In this document: piece by piece, positions 23,569 through 33,394 of the stretch
Position numbering within the stretch: the stretch's first letter is position 1
How the letters are laid out: every line of letters starts with the position of its first letter
Translations under genes and position numbers: made by a program
The notes under the pieces: generated by a model
Database searches by the model: none
What the model was told of the DNA's origin: nothing
Seen by the model: only the letters and a program-made list of their open reading frames with translations
NCBI RefSeq assembly: GCF_026914185.1
Contig: NC_070563.1
Coordinates: 3,679,001 to 3,743,000 of the forward strand
DNA: 64,000 bases
Direction of reading: 5' to 3'
Origin: Puccinia triticina
Taxonomy: Eukaryota; Basidiomycota; Pucciniomycetes; Pucciniales; Pucciniaceae

Positions 23569-24777
23569 CACTTCAAGGATAATTAAATTTCCCAAAAAAA
23601 ATACTCAAATTTTGAGGTTGGGAAAATCATTGAAAAAAAATCACTTTGTACTGAAAAAAAATGCAAACTGAGCGTGCTCAGCCAAAAAAAGTAAGATGTG
23701 TCAGACTGAGTAAAAAACAATGGGGCACATTTTTGGGGTGATTTGTTGGACGGGCCTGCACAAGGCCCGCATGGGCCCCTAACAGGCCCGTTGGGCCCAT
23801 TGAAAAAGTAGTATTTGTTTGGAATTCTGATGCTCTGCTAAAATGTGAAATGGGTCAAACTGAATAAAAAACATGGGGGTACATTTTTGGGGAGATTTTC
23901 TGGACGGGCCTGAATGAGGCCCACATGGCCCCCACAAAGCCCACTGGGCCCATTGAAAGAGTAGCCTTGGTCAAGAATGCCTATGCTCAGCTAAGAAACA
24001 AAAATGTGTCAACCTGAGTAAAAAACATGGGGCCACACTTTTGGGGGGGCTTATTGACAGACCTGCATCAGGCCCGTCAGGGCCCACCCAAAGCTGGTTT
24101 GGCCAACCCAGAAGTAGTCTTGGTTAAGAATGCCCATATGATGTTTCAGAACAGCACCAATCAACCACCAATCAACAGAAGATATTGAAGGGCTTCTGAC
24201 ATCTGTATGACATTTGTGCACTCACAGAAAGTATGTCCAGACCCTTTCCTTTTCCTTGGAACCCTGTTGGTCCGTACGGGCCTGATGCAGGCCCGTCCAA
24301 TAAGCCTCCCCAACAATGTGCCCCTAGGGTTTTTATTTTACTCAGTCTGACACATTTTATTTCTTAGATGAGCATATGCTTTCTTAACCAAGGCTACTCT
24401 TTCAATGGGCCCAGTGGGCTTTGTGGGGGCCATGTGGGCCTCATTCAGGCCCGTCCAGAAAATCTCCCCAAAAATGTATTCCCATGTTTTTTATTCAGTT
24501 TGACCCATTTCACATTTTAGCAGAGCATCAGAATTCCAAACAAATACTACTTTTTCAATGGGCCCAACGGGCCTGTTAGGGGCCCATGCGGGCCTTGTGC
24601 AGGCCCGTCCAACAAATCACCCCAAAAATGTGCCCCATTGTTTTTTACTCAGTCTGACACATTTTTATTTTTTTTGGCTGAGCACGCTCAGTTTGCATTT
24701 TTTTTCAGTACAAAGTGATTTTTTTTCAATGATTTTCCCAACCTCAAACTTTGAGTAATTTAATTATCCTTGAAGTG
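23569..24777. mobile_element. Foldback element FB1
   Basis: Long inverted arms (about 430 bases) start CACTTCAAGGATAATTAA and end TTAATTATCCTTGAAGTG, with TAT on both sides. The arms contain ACTGAGCGTGCTCAG and repeated GGCCC words (GGGCCCATTGAAAAAGTAG). The centre around 24120-24240 is single-copy. Related in style to FB2 (CTGAGCATGCTGAGCC), so the two are probably one superfamily. Confidence 0.8.
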
Positions 24778-25021
24778 TATACATGATAGGATGCTGATTG
24801 ATCCAGTCAAACTATTACAATTCATGGAGTACAACAAAACATTATTTCATGAATTACAACAAAAAACATGTTAATGGTTGGTTTTCTGGAATTGGAGGAG
24901 TATTATCCTGGTGTATATTTCTTACAAGCATTCTCTTTTGGATAATTTTGGATATGCTATTTCACCGCTGAAAATTTATAAGAGCAAAACCTACAAATAA
25001 TAAAAAATAAAAAGGTGAATC
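24778..25021. other. AT-rich spacer
   Basis: No gene or repeat recognised. Confidence 0.3.
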
Positions 25022-25500
25022 TCATTCCTGCAGCGGCGCAGCCGCTTTGGCCATGAGATCTAATTTGTGTTGACGGTCGGACCAATTGCACTGGCTTTTG
25101 AGGTTTGTGAAGATGGTCCACGGGTCGTCTGAATTGGTCCCATCAACAATGTCCAGTAGTGACATTTTGATTGTGGATTGCAGGAGACAGGCAATGGCCG
25201 CTTGATCCTTGGCAGTTCTCGACTTGAAGTTCGACTCCAGAGCAGTAAACACATTGGCGTTCTCAAAGTGTAAACTGGCCAATGAGATCTAATTTGTGTT
25301 GACGGTCGGACCGATTGCACTGGCTTTTGAGGTTTGTGAAGATGGTCCACGGGTTGTCCGAATTGGTCCCATCAACGATGTCCGGTAGTGACGTTTTGAT
25401 TGTGGATTGCAGGAGACAGGCAATGGCCGCTTGATCCTTGGCAGTTCTCGACTTGAAGTTCGACTCCAGAGCAGTAAACACATCGGCGTTCTCAAAGTCG
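25022..25500 (-). pseudogene. Two tandem copies of a copia gag fragment
   Basis: On minus, two direct copies (period about 229 bases) encode the same gag segment: NFKSRTAKDQAAIACLLQST, then DGTNSD(D/N)PWTIFTNLKSQC and DRQHKLDL. This is the UBN2/gag region of copia elements. The copies differ at a few codons (KMSLLD versus KTSLPD). The copy nearer 25022 runs into CAGCGGCGCAGCCGC, the Helitron-type hairpin, which replaces the normal continuation. Confidence 0.75.
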
Positions 25501-25905
25501 TACTAAGTGCCACCTTTTTTTTTGCCAGTGGGCTCTTATTTCAAATTTGTGTGTGTGCATCCACATGGTTGTGTAGATTGTTTTAGTCTTTCTGTCATTT
25601 TTAATTGTAGGCACCAACTTTTCAAGGCTGCTAGACATAGATACACCATCCAATAAAATTGATCACTTGGATTCTTCTCTCTCATCCCTCCTCCCACAAC
25701 AAATCTCATCAACCTGCCTCTGTCTCCCCATTCCCATTGCACCCTCCTCAGAGTCACATCCATTTACTCTCACTCCTGATCTGATTCTTTTATACCACAC
25801 CTTTTAAAAGGCTTTCTTTTTCTTTCTCTCCCCCTCTCTTTTTATTGCTTATTGAGTTCAGAGTTTTCCCGTCACTGTATGCTTGAAAAAAAATCTACAC
25901 ATGCA
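25501..25905. other. Spacer, no gene seen
   Basis: Pyrimidine-rich sequence with CTTTCTTTTTCTTTCTCTCC. No conserved protein. Confidence 0.3.
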
Positions 25906-26148
25906 CTTAGTGTTCTTGACTTATTTTTTTGAAGGGGTTGGAGTGGGGGTAGTAAAAATAACTGTTTTCTTTATGGGATGGAGGGTTGATGGTGTGAGTT
26001 CTTGGGGTTCTTCCTAGGTTTTATTTGTGTGAATCAGCTCAAAGAACCCCAAGAACTCACACCATCAACCCTCCATCCCATAAAGAAAACAGTTATTTTT
26101 ACTACCCCCACTCCAACCCCTTCAAAAAAATAAGTCAAGAACACTAAG
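25906..26148. repeat. Perfect palindrome, 107-bp arms, 29-bp loop
   Basis: Arm 25906-26012 (CTTAGTGTTCTTGACTTATT..) and arm 26042-26148 are exact reverse complements by my reading. The loop is 26013-26041. Such perfection implies recent origin or correction between arms. Confidence 0.9.
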
Positions 26149-26386
26149 GCCCCGTTTGGCACCAATGTAATTATAGGTGATATAATCGCTGATTAATTCA
26201 ATAAAAAATAGAAAATTCAACATAAAGCCTCCAAATTTTTTTTGTAGGCAACCTACAGTGCTGGTCTCTTCAACTTTGAAATCAGATTCAACTGATTCAG
26301 CCATCTTCAGCACCATAATACCATTATATCACTTTTGACCAATATGAAGTGATATAATGGTATTATGGTGCTGAAGATGGCTGGAT
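26146..26386. mobile_element. Truncated palindromic Harbinger MITE
   Basis: Starts AAGGCCCCGTTTGGCACCAA and follows the full copy at 49974-50357 through the central dyad GATATAATGGTATTATGGTG. It is cut at 26386 where inverted repeat Y begins, so it has one arm and the apex only. Confidence 0.8.
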
Positions 26387-26662
26387 GGGCATCCCCTGTT
26401 GCACTTGCACGGGTTGATGGCCTCACAGCCCCGACTTTTGCTTCTCACACTTGTGCCAGGCTGAGCGGGTTAACTCCGGTCTCTTTTCACCTGTGGCATG
26501 TCACAGGCTGGGAGTTTGTTAAATCTTTGGGACTCCTTGTAAATACTTTCTTTTATAATTTGTATTTTTTGTTTGTTTACAGCTTGTATCTTTTTTTTTT
26601 GTTATTGCATGTGTATAGGGGAAACCCTTGAATTTTTTTTTGGCAAAACTGTGGTTTTAATA
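26387..26662. repeat. Inverted repeat Y, right arm (276 bp)
   Basis: Partner of 19810-20085. Its outer end (GGTTTTAATA) abuts the resumed right arm of X at 26663, so the 7 kb insertion ends here. Confidence 0.85.
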
Positions 26663-27066
26663 ATAAAAAATAATACAAAAAATTAGCACAACAATTCCCA
26701 AAAAAAATGGTTTTGGGTTGACTACTCCCAAAAAAATGGTCTAGGTCGGTGTTGAGCGCTGGTCAAAAAATAGTCGCCCGGACGTATGGGAGTCATTTTC
26801 CCAAAAGTTGGGAGTCGTTTTTCAAAGACCCTAAATTCAGCGGGGGCTGTAAACTGCGGCTGTAACAGCACTTTACAGCCCCACGCGAAAAACTTATCCC
26901 CCATCCGGGGGGGTAAATTGGGTGCTAGATACGGTTGGGAGGTAAAAATCTTCATCGGGACTGTAGATCTAGCTCCCCTCTACAGCCACTTTCAGTACTT
27001 GTCAAGCACACTCCAACCCCCAATAAGAACAGCCAACAACACCTCAATCCAGCTTGTCAAAACAAT

Positions 27067-29566
27067 ATGCCTCCCAAGTCAACTACCAAATCCAAAAAAC
27101 TCCCCACCACTCAATCAAAAAAGAAAATTCTAAAGAAGCAGACTAGTACAAAAGGCTTTTTCATCATCAAATTTCCTTCCACAACAGATGAACTGATGAT
27201 TTTTTACAGGCACGCAGGCTATCAAGGTCGTCAATGATGAAGCCAACGACAAACAGCTCTCAACTTCACCAAAGAAGAATATAACAAAAAAGAAGACAAA
27301 CAGTGTGATTACCTCTTTCAACCAAATTTCTAGGGTTGAGAGACACACTGACTGAAATTTATTGCAGAAACTTGGGCTCTTGAGGATGTTGATGATGAAC
27401 CAAACATCCAAAAACCACCATCTAAGAAGAAACTACAAACATTTATCATTTTGCCCAAAAAAGAAATAAAAGTCAACATGAAAAAAATGAAACCAGAATT
27501 TCACTCAGGGGAACAAACTGAGCATGCTGAGCCAAAAAAATAAAATGTCCCAAACTGAGCAGAAATCATTAGAAAATGTTTTGGGATGGTTTTTTTTGAC
27601 GAGCCTGGAGCGGGCCTGAGCGGGCCTGGAGCGGGCCTTGAGTGGGCCTGAGACGGGCCTACCCCAAAAGCACATTGGGTCAGTATTAAATGAGTTTTGC
27701 CTTGCCCTGGGAGCTTCTGGGGCTTTTGATGGGCCCAAAATCTCAACATGGGCTTTTGGTGGTCTAGAAGTATCAAACCGGGCCACTGAATAGCCCATGA
27801 GCCTTTGAATTCCCAGAAAGCCCACCAAGAGCCCCCACATAGCTAATGAGCTCTTGGTAGCCCATGAAGATCTCCATGGGCCAACAGATACCCTCATGGG
27901 CTTTTGGTGGCTCATGAAGATCTCCATGGGCCAACAGATATCCTCATGGGCTTTTGGTGGTCCAAAACACACCCCATGGGCTTTTTGTGGCCCAGAAAGG
28001 AGGCAAAAAGCCCATGGGATCCCATGATGGAAGTATCTGTTGGCCCATAGGGATCTTCATGGGCCACCAAGAGCCCATTAGCTATGTGGGGGCTCATGAT
28101 GGGCTTTTTGGGAATTCAAAGGCCCATGGGCTATTCAGTGGCCCGGGTTGATACTTCTAGACCACCAAAAGCCCATGTTGAGATTTTGGGCCCATCAAAG
28201 GACCCAGCAGCTCCCAGGGCAAGGCAAAACACCTTTAATACTGACCCAATGTGCTTTTGGGGCAGGCCCGCTCAAGGCCCGCTCAAGCCCGCTCCAGGCC
28301 TGTGAAAAAAACCATCCCAAAACATTTTCCAATGATTTTTGCTCAGTTTGTGACATTTTATTTTTTTGGCTCAGCATGCTCAGTTTGTTCCCCTGAGTGA
28401 AATTTTGGTTTTATTTTTTTCATGATAACTTTCTTTTTTTTTGGGCAAAATAATAAATGTGTGTAGTGAGAAGTGCACCCGTGAGACTGAAAATGATGAA
28501 AAACCTACAAACCAGGACAACAAAGAGACCAAACAATACCCCAACTACAAGGAGGATGAAGACATTGAAATTTGTTGGTCCTGGCTAGAAATAAGCAAAG
28601 ACCCTCTGAACGGTACAAACCAGCCTGCAAATACGTTCTGGGACTGCGTTTGCAAACATTATTTGGCGAAGATTCCTACCTACAAACGCCCCTTGAAGAG
28701 CATCAAAACCCGTTGGCAGAACATTCAACGGATGCTGTAAGCAGCTTCAGCAAGCAAACCAGGGTGGAATGAATGCTGAGGATTGGATTGATGGTGCGCT
28801 CAAGCTCTACGCAGCAGTTGAGAAGAAGGCCTTCCTGCACCTTTGATGTTACAATGTTCTCTCTCCTTCACCCAAGTGGATCAAATACTGCGCCTCCCTA
28901 AGCGACAAGAGCAAGGATACCAAATCTGATTTACCATCATCCGGCGGTCTATTTGATCTCTGCTCAGATGCCGCGGGCGATGTCACTGCTACTCAGCCTA
29001 CAGCTCTTGTTCTTGCCCAACCTACCAGAAATAAGAAAGCAAAGGAGGCGAGGCTCCAAGAAGTGAGAGATATAAAATGGAAGGATGATCTGGTCAAAGT
29101 TCAGCGTGATTTGGCCAGGGAATCAGCATCTCAGAATGCGATTCTAGCCAAGCAAAAGGACGCTATGGCCGCAATAGCTGATGAATTGATCATGCGGACC
29201 AATCCTTCAACCATCAACCCTGCTGGACGACCTTACTTTGAATGGAAACAATCTCAAATTATGAATAAGGTGATGCAACAGCAAGCTGAAGAAAAGAAAA
29301 AAGAGGAAGAAGAGAAAAAAAAGGAGGAAGAAGATAAAAAAAGGGAGGCCGAAAAGAAATCAAAAGAAACAGCAATCAAGTATGATTTGATCAAAAAACC
29401 CGGGGCCAAAAAGCCAACCCACGGAAGGAGGAAACAAGCTGTTATCGATATTGAGGTTGAGGAGGAGGAGGAGGGGGAGGAGGAAAAGGACGAGGACACC
29501 AATGAGGATGAGGACGGCGAGGTGGATGAGGATGCCAACAAGGCTGAGGATGAAGACACCGAGTGA
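27067..29566 (+). pseudogene. NAM-associated/SANT-like protein gene, broken and carrying FB2
   Basis: A Lys-rich start MPPKSTTKSKK (ATG 27067) is followed after short introns by EANDKQLSTSPKK and ALEDVDDEPN. After FB2 come EDIEICWSWLEISKDPLNGT and RPLKSIKTRWQNIQ (a Myb/SANT-like trihelix pattern), then DWIDGALKLYAAVEKKAF and KDDLVKVQRDLARESASQNA. The end is a Glu/Lys coiled segment and an acidic tail (29460-29566). This order matches the NAM-associated C-terminal proteins that occur in many copies in rusts; function unknown, presumably DNA binding. It is dead: FB2 splits it, a small deletion near 28736 shifts the frame, and TGA at 28844-28846 sits where Arg is expected. Confidence 0.7.
27441..28458. 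mobile_element. Foldback element FB2
   Basis: Inverted arms begin ATTTATCATTTTGCCCAAAA and end TTTTGGGCAAAATAATAAAT; both contain TTTCACTCAGGGGAACAAAC and TGAGCATGCTGAGCC. The core is a dyad array of CCATGGGC/GCCCATGG words with CAACAGATATCC linkers (27830-28080). It lies inside the NAM-like gene. Target duplication unclear. Confidence 0.75.
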
Positions 29567-30540
29567 TTCCTCCCTTTTTTCTCCTATCTTGTTTATCTTC
29601 TACTCTATCTTGTTTATCTTCTACTTTCCTTGCCTCAATTTTCTCTCAATGCACATCGTCTTGATATTTTTGTTCTCATCTTGTATTTTGGTTGCCAATC
29701 TCAACTGAAGTATGTGGAGTATGTTTTTTATTGGGATCAAGTAAACAAATGAAATCTAAAAGATACAAGACTCTTCAGTCGGAGAGACCTTTTAAGGACC
29801 AAAGGTGCTTGATCAGATCATTCTTCAACATGTGATGGACTGTTTTGTCACGCAGACATTGGTAATTATGGATAAATTGAGTGAAATTGGCTGACTCCGT
29901 TCAAGCCGGTATCACAGCTGGAGTAGAAGATGCAATTGGATCAAACTCAAAATCTTCAGGTTCCCCGCGTTCATCTTCCACAATCATATTGTGGCGGACA
30001 ATCACTACCAACATGGATGAATTTGCAATGTTGTATATTGATCAGTATAGCGTATATTGATCAAATTATATTGATCAATTTTTTTTTATTCCTCTTGATA
30101 CCTTTGTCTGTGTTCCATGTTGCCTTAATACTCTTCTATAATTATCTCTCAACTTCCCCCTGTGTTAGCTTCAAGCCACAGGAATCTTTTCTTTTTTTTC
30201 CCTGATAAAATTCATGAATTTCTACATACACCATTTTGTTCTTCCTGAAAAAAAGACATTGCAAGTTTTAGGATTAATCCAGGGTGGCTCAGGGGTCTCA
30301 GAAATTTTGGATTGTTTTTTTTAATTCAACCATTGATGTTATCAGAAGTCTCCAAATCTACTTTTTGTCAAAAAAGGGAAACATTGACCCCTCACCTCTC
30401 TCAAAATACCATCCTTCCTGGGTTGTTAATTTGGTGTGACCTTAAATTTAGTGAACATTTGGCATATCATCCTTGGTATGCTACATGCATAAAACGCATT
30501 TTGAAATTAGTTTAACATGGTTGAGCATATTTTTGTCAGG
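29567..30540. other. Stretch without a recognised gene
   Basis: T-rich sequence after the NAM-like gene. One match to TGATCA words near 30040-30080. No protein or element recognised. Confidence 0.35.
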
Positions 30541-31395
30541 GTCTTAACACCAAGAAACTACCAAATTAGTGATATCTGGCAACCAATCACATTGTAGCTG
30601 CTGCATTTGGGGGTTTTGCGGTCATTCAAGGTACACAATACTGTTTGAGTGCATTTGATCATTTTGGTACCAATATCATGGAAGAACTCCCACGCTGCGC
30701 TAAGATATAGTATTAGTGGCAGAAACACCAAGAAACTACCAAATTAGTGACATTTGGCAACTGATCATATTGTGGCTGCTACATATTGGGGTCTTGTGGT
30801 CATTCAAGGTACACAATGAATTTTTGAGGGCATTTGATCATTTTGGTACCAATATCATGGAAGAACTCCCACTCTGCACTGAGATATAGTGGCAGAAACA
30901 TCAAGAAACTACCAAATTAGTGATAATTGGCAACTGATCAGATTGTGGCTGCTATATTTTGTGGTCATTCAAGGTACAAAATAAATCTTTGAGGGCATGT
31001 GATCAATTTGGTATCAATATCATGGAATAACTTCCATGCTGTGCTGAGATATAGTGGCAGAAACACCAAGAAACTACCAAATTAGTGATATCTGACAACC
31101 AATCACATTGTAGCTGCTACATTTGGGGTTTTTGCGGTCATTCAAGGTACAAAATAAATCTTTGAGGGCATTTGATTGTTTTGGTACCAATATCATGGAG
31201 GAACTCCCATGCTGCGCTAAGATATAGTGGCAGAAACACCAAGAAACTACCAAATTAGTGATATTTGGCAACTGATCAGATTGTGGCTGCTACATGTGGG
31301 GGTTTTGTGGCCATTCAAGGTACACAATGATTATTTGAGGGCATGTGATGATTTTGGTATCAATATCATGGAAGAACTCCCATGCTGTGCTGAAA
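30541..31395. repeat. Tandem repeat, five units of about 172 bp
   Basis: The marker CAAGAAACTACCAAATTAGT begins at 30551, 30729, 30902, 31067 and 31240 (spacings 178, 173, 165, 173). Other constant words are TTGTGGTCATTCAAGGTAC and AATATCATGGAAGAACTCCC. The last unit runs directly into the copia C2 gag remnant. Confidence 0.9.
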
Positions 31396-31970
31396 GACTG
31401 CTGGACAATCCATCCCAAAACTTGCCCACCGGACAGGCCACCCAAGGAACGCCTGCAGAAGAAGCAGCGCACGGCTTAAAACACCAGGTTGGATGACGGT
31501 GAAGAGGAATCACACCACATAACCATTGAAAGACCCTTGCCAAACTCCATTGTCAAGCCCTTGTTTACCTACAGCGTGACGACGCACAAGAAGCCTCTCT
31601 TGACAATTCTGGACTTGGGAGCGAGCAATCACATGCTCAACTCCCTCAAATACTTCACCAACACTGTTCCTGTCCACATCAGCATCATGACGGGGAGCGG
31701 AAAGTTGGAGCTGGTAGCCGTGGCTTGAGGAACGGCAGAGCTACATCTCCCTTCCGGAGAGGTGCTCACACTAACCGGAGAATTATACGTACTGAACCTC
31801 ACCCGGAACCTCGTATCTATGATGCAGCTACTAAGTAGCAAGGCCATGATATACAAGAAAAACGGCTCCTTCGAGGTCAAGATAGACAGTGGCGCACCAT
31901 TCAAGGTTGATGTATCCAATGACCTATTGGAAATCATTGACGCTGCTGCCGGGCCCAAACTGGCCATCAA

Positions 31971-33394
31971 TGTCAGCTGGCTACTATGTCAGAGCCACCG
32001 TGACATAATATCAAAAGCAAACATGAAATATCATTACATAAGAAAGAGACATTATTACTACCATTACTTATACTTACACATATAAAACCCGGAATATTAT
32101 TCCATATTCTTAATCTAAGCCTAATTTAACCTAGGGTGCCTCACTTCAAGGTACCCTTAATTGTTATTCCTTCCTTGTGTAAATTGACTTCAAAGTTTAA
32201 CAGGTGCACCACGTACCGTGTGAATGCACCTGTATGCTTATATACATATGTACATATGCTTATAACACTTCAATAACCATGAAACTGAAGTGTTATGTTT
32301 AGTTTAGAAGATAGCCCAACTTAGGTTGAGTTAAAACTAAACCCGCGTGCTGCGCACTAGGCCCAACGACGGCACAGAGCTCCAAAAATGAATGAAACCC
32401 CAAAAGGGCTACCTGTACATTACAGCACCCCCACCAGGGAAGTAATGACATCAAGTCTGCCCTTCCACCGCCACGTGAAACACTACACACATTACATAAT
32501 CTGTACATATGTAATGATGTCACATGGATGTAAACAGAATATTCCTGACACAGCAGAAGGACTAGTACATGCACAGTACACTAGATTGGGAAATACTGTG
32601 GCCCATTCTGGAACAAATGGCCACACGTCTCAGCCCCTTCTGTACCACACATGTAGCAAGGTTGAACTGGGTATCAAAATACTGATTTAGTCTCCCTTGG
32701 CACACTTCCAAAGGGTTTCAAGCCTCTATGGCGCCATCAACACGGCAAAAAACCTGTTTGCAGGCGCCCACAAGTTGGCCAGTGCCCCTGAGGCTCCCCT
32801 GGGCGCCCCAGAGGGCTGCAAAAGGTATTTAAAGAGCCCTCTGTCCGCCCAAAGAGCCCTTTCCTCACGCTTTTACATACCTACTTGAATTTACCTGCCT
32901 TCAACACGTGCTCAATAGCCTGTTTCTAGCCTGGTAAGTCCCTTAGTAGTTGTTTTTAGCCTCATTTTGTCGCCAGAAACTGCCCAGTGTCCACCAAGCC
33001 TTCAGAATCAACCTCTTCAAGCGCTTTCAACTGCCCAGTTTCTACCCAGAAGAACCTCAAGACTTTAAGGGCTTTTTACTAGTAAGTTCAAACCCCTTTC
33101 TCTTGAGATTCTTCGCCATTCCTTGCTGGGATTTAAACCACACCTGTTTACAGGCCCCAGTGTTTGCTTTTGAGGGATTAAACACCCCTGATTTTATCAG
33201 GCCCCTCTTTATTTAATTATATTAATTTTATTAATATAATTACACCATTTTTTCATATATTTTACGCCATAATTAACAATATATCCATTGGAATTATCCC
33301 TTATACTTTTGTCTTAGAGTTTTATACTCTTTAATCTTATTCTTGCACCACGTGTAGCTAGAAGGTTTTGTCCTTGGCATCACGTAGGCTGACA
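31971..33394. repeat. Solo LTR (1424 bp) inserted in C2
   Basis: Begins TGTCAGCTGGCTAC and ends CGTAGGCTGACA, with the 5-bp duplication ATCAA at 31966-31970 and 33395-33399. No internal coding domain, one TATAAAA box near 32082 and TG..CA ends fit a solo LTR left by LTR-LTR recombination. Size and ends suggest a gypsy-type parent, which is a guess. A TRIM-like or other non-autonomous element is the alternative. Confidence 0.75.

Larger units (their letters stand above)
16521..26839. mobile_element. Large foldback/TIR element X, split by a 7 kb insertion
   Basis: The left inverted arm (16521 to about 16815) starts TGAATTTAGGGTCTTGG and includes ACGACTCCC, GGGAGTTGTCGTGCTG, and TTTGAGAGCACAGAG. 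Its reverse complement appears in two pieces: 19505-19633 (inner half) and 26663-26839 (outer half, ending GACCCTAAATTCA). Joining the pieces gives one continuous right arm of about 300 bases, so X was originally about 3.3 kb and the 19634-26662 block is a later insertion. No transposase is seen in X; its core is hairpin and tandem repeats. Target duplication not resolved. Confidence 0.7.

Noticed and set aside
29254..29559. Serine-rich open frame on minus
   Set aside because: Exact antisense of the Glu/Lys acidic tail of the NAM-like gene (GAG/GAA give CTC/TTC), so a shadow.
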